DNA of 64,000 bases from Struthidea cinerea (Eukaryota; Chordata; Aves; Passeriformes; Corcoracidae), in assembly GCA_013397865.1 (NCBI GenBank), contig VZTI01001818.1, positions 372,001-436,000 of the forward strand, written 5' to 3'. Under the pieces are notes generated by a model. That model was not told where the DNA came from, made no database searches, and saw nothing but the letters and a program-made list of their open reading frames with translations. Position numbers and translations under genes: made by a program. Shown here piece by piece: positions 1-13,297 of the stretch; position 1 is the stretch's first letter; every line of letters starts with the position of its first letter.

Positions 1-3000
1 TGAGGCCCATGACTGGATTCTATCTTGCAGCACTTCTCCCTTTTAAAATCCATGTTGCAAGGATTTTCTCTACATCTCAAATTTTCAACAAATCTCTGTT
101 TTCTAAAGCTTAGAGATGCATAGCAAAAAATTCATAGAAAATATATTGTATGGCAGCTCATGGTTATGTGTAAAATATGTCTGCATTCTCTGCCCTATAG
201 AATTACTGAATATCAGTCCTTTTTTCCAGTGCCAGCATTGGAAACAAGGAACTGACCTATTAAAGTCAACAGAGTCAAACATGGTAAGAGATGATGTGAC
301 AGGAGAATCATATCCTTTATCATTCTCTACCTCCCTCACCAAAGAAAGAGCATTTTCAGTTTTAATCTACATTCATTAATGCCGCTGGATTTTAGATGTT
401 GTACACAGAGTCAGCTCAAGTGTACTAATAATTAGTGGTCCTCCAATGGGACACACCTCTTGTATTGTATCCATGAAGAAAATACTGCTGAGAGCACTGA
501 TGATGTTTCATTCCCCTCCTATCAACTTCATGTTATTTATTGGCATCACTTGTAATGGTACTATTGTTCTCAAAATATCATGTCCTTTTCCATCCAATGT
601 GTGTTATTTTCCTACTTATGAAGACTTTTCTTTCTAGCAAATCTTTCCTATTATATTGTTTAGAGTTCTGTAAAGGTCCATTTCTGTCCCCGTTGTTGAG
701 CACTTTCACTTGTAGCTGAGATTAAAAGAGCACTCAACATCTTCAGTGAAAGCTCTTTGCCTTGCAGGATTGATCCTTTTGTTGTTTCCTTGCAGGATTG
801 ATCCTTTTGTTTCCTTTCTTCTTCATCCTGTCATTTCTGTACCTCTATAGAAGGGGGAAGGGTCAACTCCTCCTCCATCTCCTTTTCACTACTCTTTCAT
901 TGGAAGAGGATAGAAAGTTTTGCAAAAGACAGAAAAATATCTGTATAATGCAGGAGCAATGCTGTCCTGTTGCATACCACCCAGCACTTCCCTGACTCCA
1001 GGTTCCAGTGTAAAGGGGATCATGCCATGCTACCATTTTAAAAAATGTCCTGGAGATCAATGAAGACCAGTTAAAGGTATTAAGCAGAAGATGTGCAAGT
1101 CTGAGTTGGGGAGGGACCATATATTTTTGGAAGACAGCATACCAAAACTTTACTCTTGGCCTTCTGTGATCGCAGGCATGTTCTTGCATACCTACTCACT
1201 TCTGCAAGATGGACCAAAGAGCCTTCTTATTTGTCTCAGTTATGAAATTTTTGAAAATTCCCATTTCAGAAAAAGAATTCTGATTCCAAATAGACATTTG
1301 ATCTTATTTATTGGCAAAGTAAATAGGCTCATGTAACAGGATTTTGAGGGGGCAAAAATCCCCGCACCCCCAAAAAACCCAAAACGTTCTGAAATGCTAT
1401 CAGGGATTAAGTTGTGACACTATGTGTAAAATGGGATTTCATGTTTTTCGTGTTTTGTGTTCAATATATCTCATCTTTCATTTAGAAAATCTTGATCAAG
1501 CCTGAGGTTTTCTTCATTTCTCTGTAGGAAAATTTATCTTTGGTTTGTAAGGAATGTGCGCTTCACAGAGGCAATAAAAATTTGAATTATTTTGTTGTGT
1601 ACTCAAACAAGTGAATATTTTATGCTTTCACTGAATTTCCAAAGTGTTCTCAGCAGTTTTATCATCCATATAAAATGCCTGGTGCTATACATTGTATGGA
1701 AAATTTCCATATGGAGGAGTACTAAGTGAAAGATTATAAGTGTTTTAGTAATCCTGGTTCTGGAAGGCAGATTTGAAGAAGTGTGGTTTTGCAGTACGGG
1801 AAACAGGTACAACATTTTGAAACTGAATCAGCTGCATACTAATCAGGACACTTTCAAATAAATCGTCCCAGGCTTATGCTATATATCTACAAACTACACC
1901 ATATCATTGTATGCATTGTGCTGTTAAACTAATGGATCAATTTTTAGAGTAGAAGGGTGGCAGGCCAATGTCTTGGTACATATTTGAATTGCTTACTAAT
2001 GTCTTACAAAGGTAAAAAAGAACCCAAGGTTATTTGGTACTTCTACAGTCTCTTTACTACATGTTCAGATGCTTGTGTTTGCTTTTATTGCAGAAGTACT
2101 TCTTTATGTGTAGTAGCTCAAGCTGAATGAGTGGATTGTCAGTGTCAACTGTTTTTCTTTGCTGTTTTAACTACTTTCATGTAGCTAAGCATCTGAGTGA
2201 CATAGAAAATCTATTTTAAAATCTACAGTGATTGCACAGTTAGATATTTACACAATGTTCTGCTGCTCTGCATATTATCTCTGACCTTCCGCAGTTACCA
2301 AGCACATAACTCTCCATCTCACTTAAAATGAAACACCCAGATGGAAAGAGGGCTTCAGTAAGTCTATGTCACATGCATGACCTAGCTGTAGAGCCTGTGA
2401 GGGACAGAACAGCCTTTCTTTGTGGAAGCGTTCTCATTTCTGATTTGTTTCAGTTAATATTTATCTGAAAATTGTAAAAGTGAAGTCTTGGTGCTTATAG
2501 TCAAAGTATAGTACAAGGCCATAGATATATCAGAGAACTGAATATTTTAAAAAATTCCCCTCAGCTTTTGAAGATACTCTTTCAAAGAATAAGGCTATTC
2601 ATATTTATTTTTAAATTTCTGTAGGATGGGACAAGTGCAAAAATATAATTGTACTTCTGTTAAACATACACAGCAGTGAAGGAACACACAGGTTATTGAA
2701 GATCATCCTTTGCCTTCTGTGGTCCCTCTTAATTCAGTTACCCTGCCTCTAACACAGCAAAACATTTGGCAGTGTATTTTTAAGAATCTTAAGACAGGAA
2801 TTTTCTCAGAGCAGAGGAAATTGAGGATCATTCCTTTTATTTCTTTGTCATAAAAGGGTGTTACAGTTTCTCTTGGGTGGCCAGGCCTCAACTTTTTATC
2901 ATCACCTTGAAAATCAACTGGCAATCAATGCAGATCATAAATCACAGGTGTAATAAATTATAATGAAAAAATACAGGTCCCCCAAATTCAAACCCACACC

Positions 3001-3183
3001 AGCATCATACAATTATACAGTAGGGAGAAGCTTTTCCTTTTTAGCAAGTAGATGGATCTTTGGAAGTTTGAAAGCACTTTTGCTGTTTTTTCAACAAATG
3101 TATTTCTGTTGACACAGCATAAATGAGGATCTCTGTGCTAACTATTAAGGGAAAAATATCTTATTCCTTACCAAAACCACCAG
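1..3183. other. AT-rich non-coding DNA, no gene seen
   Basis: No coding frame, RNA gene or recognisable transposon was identified. The only structure noted is a 28-bp tandem duplication near position 760, listed separately. Short open frames here lack any domain, codon pattern or splice context. The stretch could hold conserved non-coding elements, which cannot be judged from one sequence. Confidence 0.7.
760..815. repeat. 28-bp tandem duplication, two copies
   Basis: The unit begins CCTTGCAGGATTGATCC and occurs at 760-787 and again from 788, with 24 identical leading bases. It is a simple local duplication with no sign of coding function. Confidence 0.85.
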
Positions 3184-3875
3184 AGAATCACAGAATGGTT
3201 GAGGCTGGAATGGGACCTCTGAAAATCATCTAGTCCAACCAGGGCCACCTAAAGCACCTTGTCCAGGCCCATGGTCAGACAACTTTTTTAATATCTTTAA
3301 GGATGGAGACCCCACAACCTCCCTGGGCAGCCTGTGCCAGTGCTCAGTCACCCTCTCAGTGAGAAGGTGTTTCCTGGTGTTCAGAGGGAACCTCCCGTAT
3401 TTCAGTTTGTGCCCATTGCCTCTGCTGCTGTCACTGGGCACCGCTGAGAAGAGTCAGGCTCTGTCCTCTCTGCACTCTCTCATCAGCTGTTTAAATACCT
3501 TGATGTGATTACCCTGAGCCTTCTCTTTTCCAGGCTGAACAGTCCCTGCTCTCTCAGCTTTTTTTCACAGGGAAGTATGTCCCTTCAACATCTTTGTGGC
3601 CCTTCATGGGATGATCTCCAGTACATCCATGTCCAGAACTGGACACACCACTCACCAGTGCTGAGTAGAAGGGAAGGATCACACCCTTGAGCCAGCCAGC
3701 AATACTTTGCCAAATGCAGTCCAGGATACCATTTACCTTCTTTGCAGCAAGAGCACTTTGCTGCCTAATGTTCAACCAGGTGTCCACCAAGATCTGCAGG
3801 TCATTTTCTGCCTAGCTGGTTTCCAGCTCGGTGTTGTGCTCTTGTTTCCCCCCAACCCCATCATATAGGAAGAAT
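3184..3875 (-). mobile_element. CR1 LINE, 3' part, minus strand
   Basis: The left edge has the reverse complement of a CR1 3' end (AGAATCACAGAATGGTTGAG), followed by the block that normally reads 'gacctctggagatcatctagtccaacc'-like sequence. To the right come the CR1 3'-UTR and the end of ORF2: blocks resembling CTCCCTGGGCAGCCTGTGCC, the 'rise to fall' splice-like CTTCTCTTTTCCAGGCTGAA, and CCAGAACTGGACACACCACT. The element is therefore antisense and 5'-truncated near 3,870, as is usual for CR1. Several small indels and CpG losses indicate a moderately old copy. It encodes no intact protein. The CR1 call is firm; the subfamily is not assigned. Confidence 0.93.
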
Positions 3876-5880
3876 TTCTGGGTTTTGATACTCACAATAA
3901 AATTTATCACAGATTTACATTAAAATAACAGAGGGTATTTCTCATAAACCCTTACAAGTTGTAAGTTCCTGAATCTTATGCAAAAATCCATTTAAAACAT
4001 ATTTAATGGATGGGAAAAGCTTAGAAGCTGACTTTTACTCCAAAATTGTACAAGATTATCCAAAACTTATATTTGTCCACAAGTTCTACCTAGGAATGGT
4101 AATAATATTTGTTATACCATTATGTAAATTTTCCTTTCAGGAAGTTCATGTATAAAAAAAAAAGACTTTACATTGAAAAGGTAGCTGAAACTTCTCTTAG
4201 ATTTGGATGGATGTTTTAGTGAAAGAAAGATTTTGTTTTATCTATGCCTATATGAACTATTATGGGGTTTCCGTCCTGAAGCTCACTGTGAAGTGCTGAG
4301 TATCACCCATTTCGCATGCTAAATATGTTATAAAAGATTTGACTTCTCCTCTTTGTACAGATATGCCGGTGTTCCTGAACTGATAATTTTCAATGCTTTC
4401 CTCAGCTATTTTGAACCAGCCCCCTAAGGTGAAGGATGGTGGGTATACCAGAGTGGGCCTTATACTAAAACTTTGTAATGAGGAAAGCAGTGGTTTCTTA
4501 CAACATCTGTCCAAATGTATCAAATGTCTGGTTGTTGCTTTAGATTGTAAACGTTTGTGGATATGAATGTGTTCACATATATATTAGATCTGAAATGGGA
4601 CTTTTTAGAACTACAATACCAATAGTAATAATAGAACTGATAATTCTTATGTCTATTAAATTAAATGGTAACTATGATGATAAAGAGGATTAAATTTTCT
4701 ACTAAAATTATGCGATTATACTGAAGAGAGACAAGAGGATTTCTGTGGTCTGACTTTAATGAATTAAAACTTCAAATTATGAAAGAATTTTGACTGGAGT
4801 TCAGAAAAAGCCTTTGACAACATTCTGGGAAATTAAATGCTTTCCATTTTTTAAGAACAGTTTGTGGAATGGCAATTTCTCTAGATATAAAAAATTAAAA
4901 TTATCAGCACTCTTTTTGCCACTGTTGTATCCCAACAAACACATTGCTTTTAATGTTCTATTGGTTGAGTTAATGTGCAGAAAGTTAGTTAAATTGACTA
5001 TATAAAATATGAAGCTTAGATCTTACATAAGAGAAGTGGGAAACATCTAAAATTATTTCAGTGTGTTTGCCACAAAAGGATTTTTAAAACATGGAAAGTG
5101 TGTGAAAATTAAAGAGTAAGTACAATGTAGCAAATGTAATATTTCTTATGTGTTATTTTCAAAAGTATCAGAAAAAGTAATAGTATACCAGTACAATGCT
5201 TTTATTTTGTGTTTGACTTTTTAAAATACGTTTGAATATTCTTTTTACAAGATCCTGGGAATGTTATAAAAATGGAATAGATATCAAGTTGTTTAACCAA
5301 AGGAAACCTTAAAAAGATATTAGAATTTATTTGTCTTTGTTGTTATTAATATTACTGTCTAATTTTGTTGTGTCAAATCACCAGAAGAGTATTTAATGAA
5401 CAGTTAGTTTGCTGGATGCTGTATAAACACTGGGAAACTTGGCATTTTCCATATTGTAATTGGAAGGCAAAGAAATTGATATGTAGGTCAGTGGTCTTTG
5501 CTTCTAATACACAAAGCAAAAGACTCCTGTGAGTCACAAACAATCCATTCAGTCAAGGACAGGCTGCAATTAAAGAAAAATGAGTTGACATGTGTGCTCA
5601 TTCATCTCATAATGATATGAAATTATTTCCATTCCTGTAAGGGAGAGGTAAACAGAATAGGACTGATCAGACTGTGAGGACAATTGCTGTAGTCCAGGCA
5701 TCAGTTAAAGCATAAGAACTATTTTGTGGTGTGTTCAGAGGAGAAATTGTAGGGTTGCACCCAGGTTAACATTTTGGGTCTAAACACAAAAAGGGCTGGA
5801 GCATCAACCCAAGGCCCTACTACTCATCCACTGGTCCAGGCTGAGGTTTGCCAGATAATATATATTCACACACACATCCC
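3876..5880. other. AT-rich non-coding DNA, nothing recognised
   Basis: No transposon, RNA or exon was recognised. The composition is AT-rich with scattered short A/T runs. Open frames up to about 87 codons show no domain. Confidence 0.65.
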
Positions 5881-5884
5881 ACCC

Positions 5885-6235
5885 CCCCACCTGGTCTGGG
5901 AAAGACACAAGCAGTCATTTTCCCTAGCAGCTGGCACCTGGAACACAGACTGTATCCTCAGGTCTTGTTTCAGGCACTGATCCCCTCACCTACTCACACC
6001 TGTCCCCCCAGTAGCTGGTTTTGGGACCTGCATTGCTCTCCAGCCACAAATGGAGTTTAAAGAAACCACTCATTCTAGTCATTGACACCGAGACCCCACT
6101 TGCGCCCATAGCTGACACCACAGGTCAGGGACACCCACACCCCGGTCTGGCTCCTGGATCTGACAGCAATTTTTACTTGCACACATACAGGTCCCTCAGG
6201 TAGCTGGCACTGAGTCTTTGCAGCACACACACAGA
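5885..6235. repeat. Degenerate tandem array, period about 84-97 bp
   Basis: The anchor AGCTGG (or AGCTGA) recurs at 5929, 6013, 6110 and 6202, giving spacings of 84, 97 and 92. The bases around each anchor are similar: a CACAC-rich stretch, then a GGTCCCT- or GTCCCCC-like block, then TAGCTGGCACTG-like sequence. The array is more GC-rich than its surroundings and includes a short CA-rich run near 5865-5880. It is probably an old minisatellite or the tandem part of an unrecognised LTR. The units are too diverged for certainty. Confidence 0.5.
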
Positions 6236-9200
6236 GGATGGAGTGGGATTATACAGACAGATATTGTAGAAAAAGATTTAAAAAGAAGATAGGACAGACA
6301 GCAGTGATCAGGTGCAGGACTCAGTCAGACAAGCACACTGACTGGCTCTGTTTTACACAGAACTGACCCCTTTTGTACTTTTATGTCTACCCCCCATTTG
6401 TTCCTCCCAGCTCCCTCTTCTCCCTGTGCATTCCTTATAGACTTGTACAGCTCTATAGATTCCCACAGCCCTCCCAGTCTGGGATCCTCCTGGTTTACAG
6501 TCTTACCAGTTACCAAGTTCAGGCTGAGCTTCCTGAAAGTTGCACCCTTAATTTCTTGATAGCCCATCAATTAATGTGGTGGCGAAGTTTATTTCTTGTC
6601 ATTATTTTCATGTTTGTTTTGCCATGTCCAAATCTCAGTATATTATGTTTCTGATTTCCCCTTTTCCCTTTACTTTCCCAACTGACAAGGTCCCTGATCC
6701 GATAAACTCTCTGGAATAAACATTCTCACACTCTCATTCCCTTATCAATTAGTATGACTGACCATGTTTGGTTGTTGCCACTGCCTCCTTTGCCATTTGT
6801 CAGTGAGGTGTTTGGCCATCAATGTCCTTGTTTATGGCTTTCTATTTTACTTATCTCTTGCTGCATTTGAAAATGTCCTTGATCAAGTACTTTAAAAGAG
6901 CAGACTCTTCCACATACCCTTACTGGAACATACTATGAAAGGTGCTATTTGGCTGCTGGGTCCCACTGGGACTCAGGCTTGAGATTCAGCAAAAGGACTT
7001 GTAGCTTTCTTACCCCAAATCTCCCAAAACACTTCCATGTCCCCTGAGGGTCTGGAACTTCATAGATAGCTGACAAACATCTATGTTTGTTGTGTGCACC
7101 TCTGTACAGCATTTTTCAAAATTTGAGGTATTTTAAAAATCTGGTTAATAACTTGGAACAAAATAATATCCCACCACAGTAATAGCCAGATGATATAAAA
7201 AGTCTCTAAAGTGAGCCAGAAGTTATAGTAACAGTGTATATGACAAATTGAAGATATCATTTACAAACATACAAATTCCAGCTGACCCTTTCTCAATAGA
7301 TTCAGGGAGTGGTGGAATCTGGTTGCCTTTTCCCTAGGACCCACATTCAGATTTCTATCCTATCTTTGCAATGAAGGTGCTGCAGATTGAAACCAGGAGG
7401 AAGATGATTGCCTCTATCACAAAGGTATTCCAAACCATACATCAATACTACCACAAGCACAAATTAGCACAGATTTCATTACTGCTTTTCATCTATGAAC
7501 AGAATCAATATTGCCATCCATTTGCCTCTTCAGTTTGGTGCTTTATATTTTTTGACAGGCAGGAGGGAAAACCAGAGAGAATTGGAATAAAAATTAGATG
7601 ATAATTTACATTTTCCCAAACACTCCCCCAGTTTGAAGCACAGTATTAAAACTGCCACAGTATGGTACTACTGTGCAAGGTACTGTTAATCATTTTGGTT
7701 TGAAGTAGGTTCTGCAAGAGGTAGTAAGTATCATGTGTAACTTGCCACTGCCTGATGTTAAAAAATATTATTGTTTTTGCTAAGAAATATTAATATATAT
7801 GAACTGCATTGTGCTAATGCATTTCTTACTGTGAAGAGCTGTTATGTTATCACTACTGAATTCTCCTCCAGGTGTAGGTAAATTTAAAACCATGGAAGTA
7901 ATTGTTATGTCATCTTCTAATCTTCAGTCAAGTCTCCATAATTACATGGCCTGCTGCCTCAGATGAGCCAAAAATGTCAGTTTCTAGTTTCAAGCCTATT
8001 TTCACAAATCTGCAAATTTCAAATAAAATTTTTGTGACTCAAATATTGAAATTGTATAGTTTCTTCACTCTGAAATGCATAGGTCCTTCACTCTAAAATG
8101 AAAAACAGATAATAGGCCAGTCTCCTGTCACTATATTCAAAGTATAAATTATGGGTGTTGCCCTTCTTCAGCACCCGTTTTACACCATCACATTTCTATT
8201 TGAGCAAACTGAAGGATCTTAAATAAGACAGTTTATTGTCTCAGTTTGCTGTCTTTCAGTTCACAAAAGACAGGGATGGGTCATAGTAGCATGGGTATTT
8301 CCAGTGGGTCAGAGCTTGTCTTAGATAACAGCTGATGCTGGAGGATTCAACAGGCCCTTTCTTCTTCCTTTTCACACTAAGTATAAAACTGTAGTTTCTC
8401 ATGCAGACTTACACTTAATTAAACAAACATTCTGCTCAGATTCAGAGGGCTAAAATATCTAGGACTGATTCTCATGGAAGGATCTTATTTAGTCAGAATT
8501 AGAAGTGTGTACTATGGCTCCCAATGAGTGGAAACAACTGCAAGGGAACATATGGGATCAAATGAATCTAACAAAAATAAACACACTTCCTACAGTGATA
8601 TTGATTTGTAACAGCATCAGGCAACACGAATATTTGTAAGGGTTTGGGAGAGAATGGGAAAATATGCCAGATCTAATTTGGTAGGTTTATAATTTGCAGG
8701 AACAGAAGGTTAGGTTTCCATTTTAAATAAATAATTCACTGTTAAATTGTCAAGAATTACATTTGCAGCCAGACCCACTGCCTAACTTGGGGGCTTTAGC
8801 ATCTGCTGAGCATATTCCATACATTTGGTCGTCAGAAGGGCATGATTTGTAGACTATGTTCAACTATGAAACACCTACCCTTCCCCCAAAGAAGGCTGCA
8901 ACCAGAAAATCTTGAAAGATATAGTAGAAGCTGTAGCTGCAGTATATACAATCCTACTTCCAGGTTTTTATTGAATGACAGGATCTTCTTTTATGTAACA
9001 AAATTAACAAATCCAGTCCATGATATATGCATCATGTAATACATGAAAAACTTCAGTATGCCAGCTGGTATTGCTAACATAAGTTTTACACAAAAGACAG
9101 ATAGGGATTTTAAAAATTAATGCAGCTAAAAATGAACAGTGTTATTCCTCATAATTGCTCAAAAATGCAAAAATTATGCCTACCAAGAACTGGGAAAAAC

Positions 9201-9699
9201 CTTTCCTGAATATAAAAAGTATTCTAATATTTGAGGCTCTCTCACACAGGTAATCACTGTGCTATATCGGTTGTGTTTGGCACAGGTCAAATATTTTGCA
9301 CGGATGTACACCTTCAGCTTTTGTTTTAGTGTTCTATTACACTTCTGCTCTCACAAGTAAAGAATAGTGTCCATTCTTCAGTTAGTGTCTCTGTCTCAAG
9401 TTGCATTTAATTCTATGATAACAGGGTTCCCTTGCTTTGCATTTGCATATACACAGTATCATAGAAAGACCAACCCTTATCAGCCCTGGAAAACTGGTGA
9501 GCGGTGCATCTCATCCTCAGGCACCACATCCCATCATGTTACTTCCTAGCTGTTCACGCATCTTCTTGCAGAACACTTTGTCAGGAGCCACAGAACACAG
9601 TACCCAGTCATGTTGGAAATTAACCCCTCTGTTGAGAACAAGAATAAATAAAACTCTGTGGACGCAGTGAAAACCTAGACTTATGAAAAAATGGTTCTG
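6236..9699. other. Non-coding DNA, no gene or clear transposon
   Basis: The first 500 bases continue somewhat pyrimidine-rich, with an AATAAA at about 6,715, and could belong to the same unrecognised element as the array on the left. From about 6,900 to 9,699 the sequence is ordinary AT-rich DNA with no supported feature. Confidence 0.6.
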
Positions 9700-9917
9700 A
9701 TAAATTCTGGAAAATACACCACTCACAGAAAGAGTGGTGAAGTACTGGAATTGTCTGCTTGGGGAGGTGGTGGAATCACCATCCCTGGATGTGTTTAAAA
9801 AAAGATTGGATGTCGCACTCGGTGCCATGGTTTAGTTGAGGTGTTGGGGCATGGGTTGGACTCGGTGATCTTAGAGGTCTCTTCCAACCCGGTGATTCTG
9901 TGATTCTGTGATTCTCT
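9700..9917 (+). mobile_element. CR1 LINE 3' end, plus strand
   Basis: The segment has the CR1 3'-terminal layout in sense orientation: AGAGTGGTGAAGTACTGGAA, then GGAGGTGGTGGAATCACC, CATCCCTGGATGTGTTTAAA, GGTTGGACTCGGTGATCTTA and GAGGTCTCTTCCAACCCGG. It ends with three GTGATTCT direct repeats (9,891-9,916), the canonical CR1 tail. Several CpGs survive (for example in CTCGGTG and CCCGGTG), so this copy seems younger than most CR1s here. It is truncated to about 200 bases and has no coding capacity. Confidence 0.93.
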
Positions 9918-12550
9918 ATAGTCTGGCTGTTTCTGGTCTGTTTTCTCCTTCTGGACCTTCCTCTTCTGTTTTACAATGGCATAAATTGTTTCTGCAAAAG
10001 ATTGCTGAGTACTCATACTAAAACCAGTTCCATGAGGAGTCTGGTGCTAGCTTCAGACCTGTCAGGCATGGTGGGTATTGCTATGACTCTTCCCACTACT
10101 GCAGCCTTGTATTGCAACTCTTTGCCAAGAAACCAGATAACTAGTACAAAATGAAGGATCTCTCATGGGAATCTGAGACATCTGAGATGTGTAAAAGATT
10201 TTACATACAGGCCAAATCTGGCTTACAATTTGCCATTATCCACAGTGCTTGAGAGTGTGACCATGGGCTTGTGTGTTTCTGGACGCACAAAACATGAGTT
10301 GGTGCAGCTTGTACAGTCCTCCTAACTGTGCATTCAGAAATTCAGTGTCAAACTGTTTTGTGGGAGTGTTTTGGGGATTATTTTAAGAGGAAGTGAAGTA
10401 CATGAGATGTATAGTTGCAAAGTGAAATAAAGGGGAGATACACAGCTACTTTAATATTAATTAGGCCAGCTCTCTCTTGTGGCTAGGAAGCTTGGATTAG
10501 TTAGGATTCACACTAAGCATAAGAGATTTCAGTGCAGCAGCACACCACAGTAGTGTCACTTGTGCCCAAGAAGCAATCCTGTAAGGTACTAAATACATGC
10601 CTGCCATTTCAAAAGAAATGGCAATTGGAAATGAAAATAAAATGTATACCATAAAGATCAAGTTGAAGAACATTTTAAAGAGCTGTTTTATACAGAAGAA
10701 GCCATAGAGAAAGCCACGGGTCAAAATCAATCAGTTTTAAAAAGATTGCTACTGGCATATTTGAGGAATTACATAACCACAAGTCATTAAATTCAAAATT
10801 TTTGTGATAAATTTAAAATTATTGTGATGTATTTTTGGTGGCTACATGCCACAAATTCTCAACCATTTCAAAGCTGAAATACAAGGGAAACCTCATGTTT
10901 TATTACTTCCAGTGATCCATACCTTTAAACCATCAATTTGGTCATTACAGGGGCTACTGAGAATTGGTTCCAGAAGACAAATATAGGTCACCGCAATCTG
11001 TTATGCAGGCAAATGCCAGGGTGTGTTTCTGCTCTTATTGGGCTGCTTGTTTGAGAAAGTCATACCTCCGATGTAAGGTAAAAATTGCTAGTGCTGCAGA
11101 ATTTGCAGAAGTGCCTTTTTAGCTTAAACCAATAGTTCAGTTGGACCAGTTTGATATTCTGAAAAATGAGTAACATCCAATGCTTTTGAGAAAGGTCAAG
11201 AAAATTCTGTAATGCACAACTGACCAGAGGGAAAATATATTCCTGACCTTGGGTAGTCTAGTGTTTGACTTATGCCCTAAAGCATAAATATCTGCATGTT
11301 CTATTTTTCTTTTTTTTTAATGCAGCAGTGGGCAATTTTTACATGTTTATACTTTTTAAATGCATTTTTGAATAAAAAAAGTTTTTACATTCTAATATTG
11401 TGTGCCTGGGCACTGGTCAAGACTTCATTCAGGACAAGTCCCTTTTTCCATTCTAGATTCTGTTTACAGAGAACAGTATCTTAAAACCTTGAGCATAACA
11501 AAAATATATGTATCTTTATGTAATTTCAATTTCCCATGCAGGCTGGAATATGAGGATGTGTAATGTCCTTTTTTAATACTAACATCTTCTCTGATACTAA
11601 TTTAGGTTTCTGTTTCAAATTTCATAGTGTGATCTGGCAGACAGATTGGAGCAGGCAATATCCAGAGCACAGAGCTGCCAAAACACTTTTCAGTTGTGTG
11701 AAAGAAGCCACTTTTCAGGCAAAGTCAGCCCATCACAGGAAACACATTGAGCAAGATAGTCCAAGTTCCAGCTTGAATAAAATTATATTTCTTTTTTAAT
11801 GTTGGAGGCAATATTTTGTCTTAATTTACGTGTTTGCTCATTATTTAATTCACTAAAAAGTGGCATAGTTTAACACTCTCTAAAACAGTTATGCTGCCTA
11901 TCTAAAGACCATAGAAAAAATTACTACCTATGGCTACCAGATTAAGGACAAGATGAACCTTTGTAACGCTGCACAGAAGTAGGGAGAAGAACATAGGGAA
12001 CACAAAGAAGCTTTACATCCACTCATCCTCACACTGCCCTCAAGGGAAGTCCCCGGACTCTACAGAGGCTTTACATGCTGTGGAAAAAGGCACATCCAGA
12101 CTACATATAAAGAGGGAGGCAGAGATTTTGTCCATATTCATCCCAGGCAGGGCTCCAGACTGACAGAAGGTCCTTGAAGAGGCAGTGTCCTTCCCCTGTC
12201 CCTCTCCATTGTTCCTCAGCTGACACTGAGCTCTGCTAAATGGCAGATGGAAAAACTATGTGAAGTGGAAAGAGTCTAATCCTGCAGTAGTTTAGGGAAA
12301 CTATCTATTAGGGAAACAGGAAATATGTTTTGCTGGATTTTCAAATGTTTGTTTCACAAAGACGTTTGTGTAACAAATGGCTTTGTGTAAGAAAATCAGC
12401 ATCACTATCATGTTTCTATTTCTCAAGTCAGAGATACTGAAAGATTTTAGTAAGTATCCATGTTTATCTGTTCAGAAGAATGTGCTTCAGGAGGGCTGAC
12501 ATGGAAGATTAAAGACAGACACAAATTTATCCAGTAATGTTTTAACATAT
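9918..12550. other. AT-rich non-coding DNA, no gene seen
   Basis: No recognised repeat or exon. A small 9-bp-arm inverted repeat (TGCCATTTC/GAAATGGCA, 10602-10623) is present. It is not remarkable in AT-rich DNA. Confidence 0.65.
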
Positions 12551-12914
12551 TGTGGTGGTTTGGGCTGGTGTAGAGTTAATTTTCTCTATAGTAGCTAGTA
12601 TGGGTTATGTTTTGGATTTGTGCTGGAAATGGTGTTGATATTATAGGGATGTTTTTAGCTAATTCTGAGTAGCACTTACAGAGAATCAAGGCCTTTTATG
12701 CTGCTTACCCTGATCCACCAGCAAGGAGGCCGGGGAGGCACAAGGATTTGAGAGGGGAAAGAGCCAGGACAGCTGAACAAAACAATATTCCAGACTATGT
12801 GGTGTCACGCTCAGAGCTAGGAAAAGAAGAGGAAAGTGGAGGACATTCAGAATGACAGCATTTCTCTTCCTAAGTAGCCATTATGTGTGAGGGAGCCCTG
12901 CTTTCCTGGGGATG

Positions 12915-12920
12915 GCTGAA
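12915..12920. repeat. Target-site duplication GCTGAA, left copy
   Basis: This is an exact match to 13292-13297 on the other side of the nested LTR. Removing the insertion and one copy restores the expected ERVL LTR order. Confidence 0.85.
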
Positions 12921-13291
12921 TGTCGCTGTAAACGACACTGACAGCAAGGAATGTCACGACTAAGTTCAGAAGGGAAAAGCAGTTCTGAATCTTTATTAAT
13001 TAATTAATTCATTTCTTATAAAATGGATCACAAAGAGTGTGTTGAATGGCATAAGACAATTGGGTGCTCAGCCATCCACGGGGATTGGTCAAGCTCTAAG
13101 ACACTTATTCCAAAATATCAGAAGGCTAGAACCATAACAATCTTGCATAACAAACCCAGGTGCAAGATAAGGAGTTAGTTTACAAGAACTCATAGCAGTG
13201 TTTTTCATAGCTTCTGTGAGAACTGCAATGTTCTCACAGAACACTGCAGAAAGGTGTAAGATTTCTCTACCAAAGCTTTTCAGCATCCACA
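12921..13291 (-). mobile_element. Nested 371-bp solo LTR, minus strand, 6-bp target duplication
   Basis: The insertion reads TGTCGCTG...CATCCACA on the plus strand, so it has the retroviral TG...CA ends with an imperfect inverted repeat (TGTCGCTG versus TGTGGATG). The 6-bp GCTGAA is present directly on both sides (12915-12920 and 13292-13297), and the host ERVL LTR continues across it. Promoter signals read on the minus strand: CCAAT (from ATTGG at 13084-13088), TATAAG (13015-13020) and AATAAA (12992-12997). The very short TATA-to-AATAAA spacing resembles the short R region of alpharetrovirus-like LTRs. A 6-bp duplication fits class II (ERVK-like) integrases. It is a solo LTR without internal genes, and younger than the ERVL LTR it broke. 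Confidence 0.88.
12992..13088 (-). promoter_or_regulatory. LTR promoter and poly(A) signals, minus strand
   Basis: Reading right to left, there is a CCAAT box (reverse complement of ATTGG at 13084-13088), a TATAAG box (reverse complement of CTTATA, 13015-13020) about 65 bases downstream, and an AATAAA (reverse complement of TTTATT, 12992-12997) a further 20 bases on. The order matches a retroviral U3-R boundary. Activity is unknown. Confidence 0.6.
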
Positions 13292-13297
13292 GCTGAA
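13292..13297. repeat. Target-site duplication GCTGAA, right copy
   Basis: This is the right partner of 12915-12920. It begins the resumed ERVL LTR sequence. Confidence 0.85.

Noticed and set aside
12921..13291. TGTCGCTG...CATCCACA as a DNA transposon with terminal inverted repeats
   Set aside because: Inverted repeats are only a few bases, the ends are TG...CA, and CCAAT, TATA and AATAAA signals lie in LTR order, so a retroviral LTR fits better.
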